Origin: Vespula vulgaris
Taxonomy: Eukaryota; Arthropoda; Insecta; Hymenoptera; Vespidae
Direction: 5' to 3'
Assembly: GCF_905475345.1 (NCBI RefSeq)
Contig: NC_066586.1
Location: 5,865,900 to 5,929,899, forward strand
DNA: 64,000 nt
The translations under genes and the position numbers were made by a program. A model generated the notes under the pieces. The model was not told the origin of the DNA, made no database searches, and worked only from the letters and a program-made list of their open reading frames with translations. Positions 1 through 12,056 of this stretch are shown piece by piece. Positions within the stretch are counted from its first letter, which is position 1. Each line of letters opens with the position of its first letter.

Positions 1-335
1 CTATTTATTTTTGTTCTTTTTTGTTGTTTTTTTGTTTTCTTCCGTATTTCCTTATCCCTTCGAAAGCCCTAGCAAATCCGATTTAATAACGTTTGACTCG
101 GCATGGCGAGTTCTCGAATCATTCTACCTCAAGCATAGAAGGGTATATCCACGTCGTAAGGTTTCTTCTTTTTCCTGGAACAGTTTTGAGACTGTCAGGA
201 ACGTTAATCGTTTCGCGACGACAACGAGAACGGCGGCGACGAGAACTCGAAGAAGTTTACATTCCAGAAATTTGTGTTCTCGTGGGATAATCAAGGAAAA
301 AGCAAGAGGGAGCCCACAGAGTCTGAGAACAGTAA

Positions 336-405
<70 letters not shown>

Positions 406-1874
406 GAGTATTATTATTGTGACCGATAAATTCCTCTCGTGAAACTTTTACCTCGGATCTCGACCGTCCGCAAACTGTGTATGCTGTTCCCACTCTCTTT
501 CTCTCTCTCTCTCTCTTTCTCTCTCTTTCCTACTCTTTCTCTTTCTCTCTGATATATGTCCGAGGGGATCGACGAACCATAATTCAATCGACCGCGAAAT
601 ATGCGTTCCTATTTGCAGATCGTCGATTTTTCAACTCGTACGTTTACGAGCTACGAAGAGAAGAATAGAATACTTTCCGAGATATTTTTCTGGAGAAAAG
701 AAGAGACGAAATGTTAAATCGAGACGATTGTCCCCCTCTCTCTCTCTCTCTCTCTTTCTTTTTCTTTTTCTTACTCTTTCTCTCTATCAGTCTCGTGGCT
801 ATCGTCGTTACGCAGAAAACAGGTAGAAAGTGGTCCTCTGGTGACGTCGCGATGTGTCAGAGGCGAGTCCTCATCGTCGCCGAGCCGCCATCGTGGCGTC
901 GCAAAAATTCCCGAGCTCGCAACCTCGTCGTTATTAATAAATTAAGTACGACGGCGATACTACTGTCGTCAGAAGAAGAAGGAGGCACACTTTGGACCGA
1001 TCGAAGCTGAGAAAGAAAGGAAAAAAAAAAAAAAAGAAAGAAAGTTTCTTGCGTTCGAGTCATTTCGTAGTTTCGTTAAATGATGTCTTTCGATTTAGAG
1101 GTACAATTGATAATGCAACGCGTTTTACAATACGTGACGAATATATACCTAAATAGTAGAGATTTTAAGAGAAAAAAAGAAAAATTGTGATTTTTATTAA
1201 AGGATAATAAAGAAACGTTCGTGGATCATCGAATCATTTTTCTATGAAGAATCGCGCTCTTCTCGATCGTCCAATCGGTAAGCCGTGCGTCCAACCTCGC
1301 ATAAATTGAAAGAATAAATATTGACTCGCGCTAAATTACTCGTCTATCTAATGTAAATAGTAAACATGCAGCTAATTATCCTCGATAACAATGCGTGGAC
1401 GAGGAGGACGTGGGAGGAAGAAAAAAGGGTTAATATTTCGCTTCCTTCGCGATCTATCGTTCTCGTCCGTGATTCGTGAATTTTTCACGCGGTCGCGTTC
1501 CACGACATTTTGAATGACGACGACGACGAAGAAAAGAAGCGAGTTTTAAGAGCGAACAGGTATAGTATATATATGTATATATTACGCCGAGAAGAGTCGT
1601 CGGTGGGACACGCGCGCGATACCTTTTATCGGCTCTTTTATTTATCATCCTTCGTGTTTTTCTCGAGCGTTCGTCGCGATCGAAGAATTCTCTTGTGGTG
1701 GTGCATCGTCGCCTCTCGTGACTCGACTTTCTCCAGATTTTATTTTCGGTGGGTGATTTTCTCTTCCAACCTTCCTCTTCCTCTTATTCTTCTTCTACTT
1801 CTTCTACTTCTGCTTTTACTTTTTCTTCTTCTTCTACAATTTCTGCTTCTATCTCTTCTTCTTTTTCTTCTTCT
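1..1874. other. Window start: downstream flank of Fs, no gene recognised
   Basis: Contains (GA)n at 340-404, (CT)n at 492-551, a poly-A/GA patch at about 1020-1045 and a TTC-rich tract at 1786-1905. The short open frames here are products of these repeats. The complex stretches (600-1000, 1050-1600) show no domain I recognise. Part of it may still be Fs 3' UTR. Confidence 0.6.
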
Positions 1875-2432
1875 TCTTCTTTTTATTCTTCTTCTTCTTC
1901 GTATTCCACGTTATTCGGGGATTTAAAAGAAGTCTTCTTGATTTTCTTTCGAAAATCAAACGAGATCTTGTCTCTTTGACCGTTTATCTCACCGTACGAG
2001 TGTATCCAGCTTCTCTCCAAGAGACATACGTACGTACGTACGTACGTACATACATACATACATACATACATACATACATACATACATACATACATACATA
2101 CATACAAACATACATTCATACATACATATATATGTATGCATCCTGTCTTTCCCTTTCACTCTTACATCTCTCACCGATATATACATACATACATACATGT
2201 ATATATCGTATGCGTGTATATGTATATTTTTATATATATACACATATACACATACACAAATATATACATACATATCGGACATATCAAAGTCATGGAATTT
2301 TCGTGAAAGGGATCGTTCAAGACGAAAGAGGGACAACTCTTGGTTTCGATTCGTCTCGTCGTTCGCGAGGACGATTCGAGTTGGTTGCATTTTATCTATC
2401 CTACCATTCAGTGTGTTAAACCTCTAAGCGCG
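1875..2432 (-). other. Likely start of the Fs 3' untranslated region
   Basis: Begins directly after the Fs stop codon. On the transcript strand it carries long UGUA/UAUG repeats (2026-2275) and ends in a GAA-rich stretch with AATAAA. AATAAA on the minus strand appears at about 1875-1880, 1638-1643 and 1187-1192; which, if any, is used cannot be told from sequence, so the end is arbitrary. Confidence 0.45.
2026..2275. repeat. Compound (TACG)n(TACA)n microsatellite plus TATA/CATA-rich tract
   Basis: A run of TACG units passes into about twenty TACA/CATA units (about 2026-2137), followed by more CATA and TATA-rich sequence to about 2275. Read on the minus strand, the Fs sense strand, it becomes repeated TGTA. 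Confidence 0.9.
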
Positions 2433-2554
2433 CTACGTCGATGCCAATGAACGATGCGGTTGGAAAGTCTGAGAGGATTCTGAGTCTACCTCTGAAATCT
2501 TCCTTTCCTCGTCAGCCAAATCTACGCCATAGTTGCTCGACGTATTGTCCTCTT
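2433..2554 (-). CDS. Fs: Fs coding exon 6: acidic C-terminal tail and stop
   Basis: Acceptor TTTTTTGTTACAG| followed in phase 1 by 39 codons and TAG. The translation starts EDNTSSNYGVDLADEE and continues with SEVDSESS. Joined to exon 5 it gives ...SPLYIEEDNTSSNY. An acidic, Ser-rich tail is what follistatins carry after the third module. The sequence is complex, free of microsatellite, and 1.5 kb beyond exon 5. I cannot exclude that another 3' exon is used instead, but phase, acceptor quality and composition all fit. Confidence 0.75.
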
Positions 2555-3621
2555 CTGTAACAAAAAATTCATGTTTCGCCTCTTGCACACCTTTCACGGG
2601 TTGGTTTGTTTTATGAAAAATATGTAGGAAACAAAACGAAACAAAAAGAAGGAAAAAAGAAGACAAGAGAAGAGAAAAAAAGTAAATAAAGAACACAAAA
2701 CATTCCGATCGGGAAACGAATCGTAGTCTCTTTGAATAGGCTAACACGGATCCTAATCGCGTCGACGACAAAAGAAATAGTCTATTATGAATCGATGCAC
2801 GAGCGACTTTCCCACTTCCGTGTTACACGCGCAACAGGTCCTTGCATCTCTCCAACACACGCTCGCACCGGCGCGCACGAGTGCGCTAGCTGCTGCTAGG
2901 TAGAAGGGGCGAAGAGCGCGACTACTATTGTTACGTGCTTTGTCGTGCAAATCGATTTCCTACCTGCTCGTCCCGCGCTTTGCTCGACGATTGAAAACTT
3001 TGAAAAGATAGGCATAAAAAAAATAAAAAGACACGCGCGCGCGCGTACATACTCGCACACAACGAAACAAAAAATAAATAAAATAAAAAAAAAGAAGAAG
3101 AAGAAAAGAGATAAGAAAGAACGGTGTTACATCGAATTCGATCGCGATTTAAAGAAAAATTTGAAAAGAAGTTTGAAGTGATTGGAATACATATACGGTA
3201 ACGGGAAAAGAATCCGCGAAAGAGTGCGAGAAATTTCTATTCGATTCCTTTCCGGTTCTCCGATCTCGTTGCCGGTTTCGACGCTTGGCTATTTCTCGGA
3301 GGCCGTGGTGCGTTGGCTGCGTGGGCGCGTTTATTTGCAGACGCGACTCGAGCAAGGCGAATTCCACGCTGGATTACCCTGCCGATCGGTCGTTCAAGCG
3401 GACGGCGCTTGAATGGCCCACGCCATGTTCCGAGAGTACTAGAGAAGAGAAGAGAAGAGAAGAGAAGAGAAAAGAAGAGAAAGAAATAAGAAAGAAGGAA
3501 AGAAGGAAAGAAAGAAAAAGAAAAAAGAAATAAATGAAGTAAGCAAGTAAAAAAGATGGATAGATCGACGGTAGCCTAGACGAAAGTATAGACAAACAGG
3601 GAGAGCATAAGTTTTCTCGCG

Positions 3622-3703
3622 GTGATGTTGGTGGTGGTGGTGATGGTAGTAATAGTAGTACTAGTAGTAGTAGTAGTAGTAATAGTAATAGTAGTAGTAG
3701 TAA

Positions 3704-3741
<38 letters not shown>

Positions 3742-3787
3742 ATGGTGGTGGTGGTGGTGGTGGTAGTGGTGGTGGTGGTAGTGGTGA
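3622..3787. repeat. (GTA)/(GTG) trinucleotide array
   Basis: Interrupted units GTG, GTA and ATA over about 165 bp. It generates a poly-Val open frame on the plus strand, which is not a gene. Confidence 0.9.
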
Positions 3788-3939
3788 TGGCGAAATCTAA
3801 AATAAACGATTCGTCGTCGATCCGAAACGAGCTGGATAAAAATAAACTAAGCGTCCTTTATAGTTGGAAGCCTAGAGCACGGAATATCAACGATTCTACG
3901 AATAGAGTCTTTACTTATCTTTATGTGTGTATACGTGTA

Positions 3940-3980
3940 TGTACGTGCGTGCGTGCGTGCGTGCGTGCATGCGTGAGTGT
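3940..3980. repeat. (GTGC)n microsatellite next to Fs exon 5
   Basis: GTGC/GCGT units about 45 bp inside Fs intron 5. Retention of the intron would translate this as a His-Thr-Ala-Arg repeat. Confidence 0.85.
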
Positions 3981-4022
3981 GGGTGACGTGTAGGCTCGAG
4001 CCTCGTTGGATTGGTTGCTCAC

Positions 4023-4331
4023 CGATATAAAGGGGAGACGTGTCGTAGGCGTTGCAGGGTCCGGCATGTCGCGTCTCGAGAACGAAGCCGGTGACGCAGG
4101 CGTCCTTGACGATGTGACACCAGCTGGGATAGGTGATGTTGTTGGTCGCGCACAGCATGGTCGTCGATGGATCTCGATCCCGATCACGATCGCGGTGCGT
4201 CCGGTTCCGGACGCGCTCCCGCTTCCGGGGGCAACGGTACGTGCAGGTCACGCAACGCGGCCGACCGGACTTTATCTCCGTCAGGCAGGTCTGCCCCTCT
4301 CGACAGCGAATCGTCGTGCAATCCGCGTTCT
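4023..4331 (-). CDS. Fs: Fs coding exon 5: follistatin module 3 with RD-repeat linker
   Basis: One hundred and two full codons from TTCCGCAG| to ATCG|GTGAGC. Module 3 reads DCTTIRCREGQTC, RCVTCTYRC, then after a long basic linker MLCATNNITYPSWC and KDACVTGFVLETRHAGPC: ten cysteines in all. The linker between the two halves contains RTHRDRDRDRDPSTT, an in-frame Arg-Asp repeat from a GAT/CGx array, and the Kazal half lacks the usual VCGTDG (here LCATNNITYPSWC). The frame continues past the donor to a stop at 3847 through a GTGC microsatellite. I end the exon at 4023 because the donor matches consensus and its phase fits the acidic tail exon. Confidence 0.9.
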
Positions 4332-5976
4332 CTGCGGAACAAACAGGAAAAGCGCGCGACTCGTTAACCGTCACACCTACAAACCAAATGATCTATCCTA
4401 CTCGATCGTTTTTATTCTACTTTCAAAGATACGAACTATTTCAAAGTTGAATAGTAAAATAAGAGGAACGATCACCGGCAAAATTGTTCTACGTACTACT
4501 CATAGCTTAACGAGGTTGCCTCGACCGCGTGGACCATGTAGACGATTGCCGCAATAATAAGTCGTTACACCTACTTGGGTCAATAACCTACTTCTCACGG
4601 AGAGAACGGGGGGAGAAAAGGATACGGTACCTAACGACGAACTTAGCCATTTATTTCCCTTCTCTACGTCATTCTCGAAAGATTTCTTTATTTTTTCTTT
4701 CTTTCTTTCTCTTTTTTTTCTATAGGGAATAATAATAAATATTCTGGATAAGGCTACTTTAATCCGACGATAGAGAGTAACTCGATCTTCCGACCGAAAG
4801 ACGCCTAGTTCTAATAGAAAAATCGTTAATAAACGACGCGTGGAACGACCCTCGTCATCGTGCTATACTCGATTAGCCTAATGCTCGGCTTCTATGTTAC
4901 ATACGTCTAACGACCGCGAGATCGTTCCTAGCTACGACGTTATGCAATGGCTTGGAAAGAGGGGAGGGTCATTGAACGTTCAATCTCGCATGACATTGAC
5001 ACAGCATCGTTAACGTCGATTGGACTGCGGGTGGTACCACGAGCTTTGTTTCCTTTTCAATTGCGTGATTCACAAAGGTACGACCCATTCCGAGAGGAGT
5101 GCCTCTCTCGTTCATCTCGTTGTATCGTCGTCGAAAGAGGAACAAAAAAGAATTTATATATATATGTACGTATATATATATTCAAAAAAGGTCGAAAATC
5201 TGGAGAAGATACGTAGTAGGTGGTAAAAGAAAGAGATAAAAGGAGTAAAAAAAGAAAAAAAGAGAAAAAGGGGAAAAGATAAATAAAAAAAATTAAAAGA
5301 GGATGAGGAAATCACTCGACGCGTTCGTTGATGGTGGCTTATCCTCGAGTGGCGCGAAGAGAATCTCGATGAGGGAAGAGAGCGAGAAAAGAGGCGGTAA
5401 AAGAGTAGAGAAGGAGAAGGAGTGTCCGAAAGGAAAGCTCGGATGGTTCGTTCCGTGCACATATTAAAGAAGGTATATTTGCAGACACGTGCACTTTCGC
5501 GCCTCGGATCTTCGAGAAAGACGATTATTTGCACCGCGACACCTCGTCGCGCTAAACCGGCTGTGGTTTGTTTACTCATTTACGTTCGCTCCTTTGGCGA
5601 GTCTCGAGAAAAAGGGGAGAAAGAAAAAAATGGCCCTTTCGAGTCTTTGGGAAATGGTAAGCGAGCCTCTCTCTCCGAAATTCACCGATATAAAACACGT
5701 GTAAATGTGTCTTGCAAGAAAGAAGAATTAGATTGGAAGTCTTATTTTTAAATTCGAGAATAATACTCGATATCGTATTATTATATAACGAGCGTTTCCT
5801 TGCACCGAAGAGCTTCCACCTTGTTTCCTCGAATCGTCTGTTCGAATCGTTGTTTGGATCGGCTCACGCGCGTGCTCGGAATATCGTTCAACGTGGTAAG
5901 AATCGACTATTATTTTCGCATACTCGATAGTGCACGTAGGGAAAGGAAGAAGAAGAAAAGAAGGAGAGAGAAAGAA

Positions 5977-6024
<48 letters not shown>

Positions 6025-6183
6025 TGACAGAAAGAAAGACAGAGAAAGAAAAAGAAACAGGAAAGGGAAGCGACAGGGATAGTCCGATAGTCAGATAGTT
6101 CGTGGACGGTTCACGCTCGACTAGTAAATGCGAATAATATTTTTTTCTTCTCCTCCTCCTCCTCTTCTAGTTCCGTTGGTACG

Positions 6184-6204
6184 ATGACGACGACGACAAC
6201 GATA

Positions 6205-6238
<34 letters not shown>

Positions 6239-6240
6239 CG

Positions 6241-6272
<32 letters not shown>

Positions 6273-6285
6273 GACGACAACGACA

Positions 6286-6325
<40 letters not shown>

Positions 6326-6345
6326 TGCCGACGACGACGACGATG
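6184..6345. repeat. (ACG)n trinucleotide array
   Basis: ACG units with occasional ACA, GAT and GCC variants across about 160 bp in Fs intron 4. It yields a poly-Thr frame on the plus strand and a poly-Arg frame on the minus strand, both spurious. Confidence 0.92.
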
Positions 6346-8398
6346 GTGGTACAAGTACGAGGAGAAACTAGAGGAGGGAGTGTGCAACACGGAAGAAACT
6401 AATTTTCGCCCGATAGATACGTCTGGTGATATTTGCCGAGCTGTCTAACGATCGTGCGACCGAGACCGAGCTCGGAGAAACGTTTCGCGGCTATGTCATT
6501 AGCTAAAAGAGCAAGAAAATAATGCTGCGAGACGTTGCGAGACTCGGACACAGGGTGCATCGACCTACCATCATTTTTTACCGGTGCCTGGTATGCCGAC
6601 CGTACGCGTACCTCCTTCTCCTTTTTCTCTCATCTTCTTCCACTCTTCCTTAGTACTTTTCGTCTCCATGCGTGTAAAATGGAATATTATTTCGAATTTA
6701 ACCGATAAATTTGTTAAGGCTCGTGGCTTAGCTCGATTCCAAGCCGAACCAGTATTATTCTGTAACCAGGACGATATGTAAAACATGGTCACGGAGAGTC
6801 AGCAAGCCGTGGTTTGCATACAGCCGAAGCTTTTTTTCGCAGCTTGTTTACAGTATAGAACTGCACGATGCCGATGACAACGAACACGATGACCGTTTCG
6901 CGCATGGGAAGAGAAGGAGAGAGAGAGAGAGAGAGGGAGAGAGACAGAGAGAGAAAGAAAAAAAGAAATGCGTGGGGTTGGAATAGAAGAAACGTGAGGA
7001 AAGGAGAAGCTCGACACGCTGTAAAGAGGTATTCGACTTGGAGGCATGCATCGATGAATGCGAACGTCCAGAGAATTCGAAGATGGCTGAGGGCATTGGA
7101 GAAAAGAGAAAAAAGTATAGAGAAAGAGAGAGAGAGAAGGGGGAGAAAAAAAGAGAAAGAAAGAGAGATTCATAAACCCTAATGCAGAATGGCCCACCTG
7201 TTCTTTTCTTTCTTTTTAGAAGTTTTCTATCGCAAGTTTGACGAATTTCGAAAACGAACATATTCAGGCAGACTTTGTTGCTTTAGAATAGATCTTTGAA
7301 AGCTATATGGTAGATCCTTCTATTATTCAATTTGCAAGCGAAGATCTGGTCATTTTCACGATACCAAATGTGCTTTTGTGTTACAACTACTTTTCTCGAT
7401 ATAACAAACATTACTCTACTATTTTATTTGACATGTTTATTAATACTATCTCATATAATTTATCGTTTGTTCTGCATAACGTAACTAATGCGTATATGCG
7501 TTCACTTACTTACGAGTCTGGAGAAATATAGTGTAAAAGGGAATTTTTAATAAAAGTGACAAATGTAGACGCTCTCTTACAAGACTCTTCTTTCGATGCA
7601 TCGAGAACGTCGTTCTTCGATATATTCGATGCGCGAGTCGACTTTCGTATCGTGATCGTGGCTTGATCGATGTACCCCGAATTCACGAAACGCACCGTCG
7701 TTATTTTTAGTTCTGAGAAAGGTGGGAGGAGAAAGGGACAGAGAAAGAGAGAGAGAGAGAGAGAGAGCCGTTAATGTCGTAAACATAAAAGAGTGCGTGT
7801 CCTGGGCTCGAAAGAGAGAAAGAGAGAGAGAGAAAGAGAGACGCGAGTTTGCGTGGGCGCTCGCCCGGTGCGTGCATGCGTGCGTACGGTGAACGACCGT
7901 AGGGCAAGGACGTCACAAGGACACGCCCTTACACACGTTCGCTTCGAGCTGGCGCACGTTATTGCGCGCGTTTGTACAAATATTCTCGATGCAAGTCGTC
8001 CACCATAAAACGTTTTCGAATCTTTGATACCGTTCGATAGCAAATTCTTCACAGTATTTCGAACGTTTTTCTTATCCTTTTCTCTTTCTTTTTCTTTTTT
8101 AACAATTATTTGAAAGATATTACGATTAAAACGATAATGGGAGTTATTAGAAATTGAAACGATTTCAGAAGACAAAAATTTTTGTTTGTAACGTGGATGG
8201 AAAATATCGGTCGGTCGGTCGGTCGGTGGTTGAGCGTTCCACGCTTAAAAGCAAGAGCAAGAGCAACAGCAGGAGGAACCGCTTGGGCCGCTCTCCCTCT
8301 GTCAGCGCCAAGTGCAAGCACCTCGCGCTCGCGATTCTTAAAATAACGCACGCACACGCTCGCGGCTGTTACACGCGGCACCTATCGAAAAGAAGGAG

Positions 8399-8679
8399 AT
8401 GGAGAAGAAAAAAGAGAAGAAGAGGACGAAGACGAAGAAGACGAAGAAGAAGAAGAAGAGAGGGAGGAGGATGACGACGAAATCGAAGAGAAAGAGGTGG
8501 AGGTCGAAGTCGATGAGAAGGAGAGTCTTCCTTTCTTTTTCTTCTTTCTCTTCTTCTTCTTCTTCTTCTTCTTCTTCTTCGAGGCTTGTACAGTGCGAAG
8601 CGATAGGTTAAGAGCCGACCAGCTGCTGCCTCCTGGCCATTTAAATACAATGACGTCCACGACCACGACGACGACGGCG

Positions 8680-8719
<40 letters not shown>

Positions 8720-8725
8720 GGACAT
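8399..8725. repeat. Purine array, pyrimidine array and (GACGAG)n cluster
   Basis: GAA/GAC-rich purine sequence (8399-8520) is followed by TTC repeats (8528-8580) on the same strand, so the two halves can pair as a long hairpin. A (GACGAG)n block follows at 8658-8722. Confidence 0.85.
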
Positions 8726-9721
8726 AGCTGTTGCGAGAAGAAACGTGCGCGCGACCGACTGGCGTGGGCGGGGTTACGCGCGCGTGAGGAGTCCCTCGAT
8801 CCTTCTTCTTCTCCTTTTTCTTTTTCTTCTTTTTCGTCTTCTTCTCTTCCTCCTCTTGCTGCTGCTCTTCCTCCTTGTTATTAGCATTCCGCGTTACTTG
8901 CGCGAATCGGCGAACGAAACGGTCGCGGGATTATATAGCTCAAAGGCTATAAGGGGTGCAGTTATGCGATCCCAAAAGTTTACATCGTTCGCGATCAACG
9001 ATGTGCCATTGACTTTCACCTTTTTATAACTTCTTTGCACTTTTGATTTTATATCGTTTGATCGGTGCATTCGTCATCGCTCGTCTTCTCTTCCATACAT
9101 CTTTAAATATGTTTCCACGAAAAGTGGTTTCACGAGCAAATTCGTCGGATAATCGACTCGAACTTTTTATTGGTAATACGCTTGAGGTTAACGAACGCCT
9201 TCTGACACCAGTCACGCGTCCGGCTATCAGCTGTTTCGACTACGCCAGCTGGGACCGTTGACATGCATTTCAATTATTTCTGCTCACGATGGTATGCACT
9301 TTATAAATAGGACTTGGTAACATTCCAGACCTTGATGAAATTATCCGATAGTTCGATTTTGGCACCCGGAACAACGAAATTGTTCTTACAATGAGGATCG
9401 AGATCGATGATATTTAAGATCTCGTCGTATTTTCATCTTTTATCGTACGTAAGGAACTGTGTCAAGATGAAGCAGAGGGTATTCATCCATATCGAGAAAT
9501 TTATATCCTACTTTGAAAAACAGTAAAGAAAATAAAGAAACAAGGAACGAATCGGTGGTAACGATCTTTCTCGTGAAAAGTTATTACGCACGATCGACTT
9601 CCCGACGAGATGGTAATTTTCTAGTCAGACAGATCGAGGCGGTACTTGAATCAAAGGGTCGATAAAAGCTATAGATCTCTTTTCTCGAGAAGAAGGTGAT
9701 TTTGTTTGAAAATGATATTTA

Positions 9722-9748
9722 TAGAGAGAGAGAGAGAGAGAGGAAAAG

Positions 9749-9781
<33 letters not shown>

Positions 9782-9782
9782 C

Positions 9783-9830
<48 letters not shown>
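9722..9830. repeat. (GA)n-(GATA)n-(GA)n microsatellite
   Basis: Two GA tracts flank about eight GATA units in Fs intron 4. Confidence 0.92.
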
Positions 9831-9832
<2 letters not shown>

Positions 9833-10672
9833 TCGGAACAGGAAGAGAACAAGGAACATAATGACGGAAGGATGTACGGACGAGTGACAATTGTATCGTC
9901 AGTGCCGAGTAATTAACGCGCCATCGAATCGGAAAGCTTTACGTGAGAGCGACGAACTACATCATCTCTCTTCCAGACTGACTTCTCTTTTTGTCTTTTC
10001 GATTTCAAATGGTTTGCATGGTTAATACGGAAGATCCAGAAAATGATGTTCATCTTACCTCCACCCTTCTTTCTCCCTCCCTCTCTCTCTTTCCTCTCTC
10101 CCTATCTTTCTTTTGCGCGCACGCTCTCTCTTCTTTTTATAATTTTTTGTTCTCCCTCGCCTACCCGCCTGCAGATCGCGTCTCGGTCGACGAACTTCCT
10201 GGAACGATCTTGCGATTGCCTCCCGATGTTTTTTACCACCGTCTCTTTTCCCTTCTTTCCTTTTTGGATCCTCGCGCGGGACGTTGGATACTCGCGGAAT
10301 GCACCGACCGACGTTCATAATCGCAGATTCCTCCTCGCTGCATTACTTCTCCTCTCTCTCTCTCTCTCTCTCTTTCTTTTTATTTCGAGCAGCGTATCTC
10401 ATCCATCGAGGATGATCGTTTCCAGAACATATTTCGCTCGTAAAAATATCTTCCCCGTTCGTCGATTTTACTCAGTTCGCGAGATATTACGAAACAAGAT
10501 GTTCATCCTTTGTTCCGGAAATTCCGCGAGTATACGAATTCTCTCGAGCAATAATCGACTAACCGGCCGAGATCTTTTTGATTGCGAAAAGAAGGGATGA
10601 TATTGGATGATAGGGTTGTTGTAGGGATAAGTGGTAAGAAGAAGACGGATAAGAATAAAAGGGTAGACTCAC

Positions 10673-10909
10673 GTTTGCAGTGGCCCTTATAGGCGACCGG
10701 AATGGCGCGACCCGCGCGGCAGGCGGCGAGTCGCAGGTGGCAGGCACTCTTGTAGGTGTTTCCGTCGGCCCCGCAAACGGGGCGCGCGGCTGCGAGCTGG
10801 TGCGAGGGCGCTTGCGGGCACCTGCGGGCGCACCTCACGCAGTGAGGACTTAGGTTCTGGTCCAGCAGGCAGCTCCGACCTTGGCCGCACCGGACCCGTG
10901 CGCACGAAC
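10673..10909 (-). CDS. Fs: Fs coding exon 4: follistatin module 2
   Basis: Seventy-eight full codons from CGAGCAG| to C|GTGAGT. The module reads SCARVRCGQGRSC, HCVRCARRC, then PVCGADGNTYKSAC, and ends AYKGHCK, again ten cysteines. An insertion between the two halves (QAPSHQLAAAR) makes it longer than module 1. It is much more GC-rich than the flanking introns, with codon use biased to G/C in third positions. Phase 1 on both sides. Confidence 0.95.
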
Positions 10910-11620
10910 CTGCTCGACACTTTACACGTTATTACGCACGGTCGTAAACCGCCCGTGTCGTCCTAGACGTATCGCGTTTTTCGTTACAGTTTCTACTATT
11001 TTGCATATTTTTTAATCTATCCTTATTTAAAGTTCTCGCTTCCTCGCTCTTCCTTGCTTTCTCTTTACTCAGCCAAGTTGTCGATGATTACCCCGAGAAA
11101 AATGGATTACAGAGTCTGCGCCTCAACGCAGGTGAAAATAACGAGCCGGAAGGCTGCGACGCCTCGACGACGTTAGCCGATTATCCCTTTCGGAATCATT
11201 GATCTTACCGGGCTTCGAGGCTTATGTAATTTGCGACGCTCCGTTTCGTCGAAACCGTTTGAGGTTTTACGCCTTCCTACGCGGTGCAACCCCTCGAGCG
11301 TCTAACCCGATATGCCTGGCGCATTTACTTTTCCATTTATTCTTTTTCTCTCTCTCTATCGTTATCACTTTTTCCTCGGTATATCATCGACCATTTTCAA
11401 CTATACTTTTTATCGAATAAATTACCTCGATTTGTAGAAGCGATATAAAAGTGAAAGGGATCCTGTTCTATGATATGACGTTTTATTATTTTTTCTTTCT
11501 TATTTAAATTATTCATATTTGAAATCGATCGGACTCGTACTGTTACTACTCGGGCTGCTAAAAGAACGTCATACTATGTAGTCACCTTAAAAAAAAATGT
11601 CTCGGTTTATACATACTCAC
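10910..11620 (-). other. Fs intron 3 (711 bp)
   Basis: Between modules 1 and 2. Mostly complex sequence with small T-rich patches; no exon or RNA gene recognised. Confidence 0.75.
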
Positions 11621-11839
11621 TTTGGCAGTGGCCGGTGTAGGCAACGGCAAGTTCGTGGCTCCCCTTCTTACAAGCTCGCTTCTTGAGCCTGCACAAGCTC
11701 TTATAACTCCTTCCGTCCGTTCCGCAGACCGGGCCACCCCCTCTCGGTGCTTTGCATTCGGGGCTACAGACGCATCGAGGCCTTCCCCTCCGCACCACGC
11801 ACTTTTTCCCTTCCTCGCATTTCACTTCCGCGCAACTCT
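11621..11839 (-). CDS. Fs: Fs coding exon 3: follistatin module 1
   Basis: Seventy-two full codons between TTCGCAG| and A|GTGAGT. It reads SCAEVKCEEGKKC, then RCVCSPEC, then PVCGTDGRSYKSLC, and ends AYTGHCQ: ten cysteines in the follistatin-module spacing, with the EGF-like half first and the Kazal half (VCGTDG.SY...C) second. The first module is the main ligand-contacting module in vertebrate follistatin together with module 2, and its first half carries a basic stretch (KKCVVRRGRPR) reminiscent of the heparin-binding segment. The 217-bp intron before it and phase 1 borders agree with its neighbours. Confidence 0.95.
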
Positions 11840-12056
11840 CTGCGAACAAACGATACGTGCCCTTTTCTTTTTTTTTCTTCTCTCTCTTTCTCTCTCTCTC
11901 TCTATATATATATGTCTATCTATCTCTCTCTACCTTTTAAAGACCATTCTTCCACTCTTCGTCCTATTAAAACTTTCCGATTTGGAATTTTAAGTTAATT
12001 TTCTTTCTTTCTTTCTTTCTTTCCTTTTTTTCTTTTCTTTTCTTTTTTTTTTTTAC

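Larger units (their letters stand above)
2555..4022 (-). other. Fs intron 5 (1468 bp)
   Basis: Lies between module 3 and the acidic tail exon, donor GTGAGC and acceptor TTACAG. It includes GC-rich complex sequence at 2760-2960 and 3250-3430, an A/G-rich patch at 3440-3535, the GTA/GTG trinucleotide array at 3622-3787 and a GTGC array at 3940-3980. No second coding exon was recognised inside it. Confidence 0.7.
4332..10672 (-). other. Fs intron 4 (6.3 kb)
   Basis: Non-coding as far as I can see. It holds many microsatellites: GA at 5980-6024, ACG at 6184-6345, GA at 6917-6960, GAA/TTC at 8399-8580, GACGAG at 8658-8722, TTC at 8800-8860 and GA/GATA at 9722-9830. Complex islands lie at 4740-5150, 5450-5940, 6400-6900, 7250-7700, 8880-9620 and 10170-10340. 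None gives a domain I recognise. Confidence 0.7.

Noticed and set aside
3847..4022. Extension of Fs exon 5 to the stop at 3847 as the regular C-terminus
   Set aside because: Translates a GTGC microsatellite; a consensus donor with the right phase precedes it. Kept only as a possible retained-intron form.
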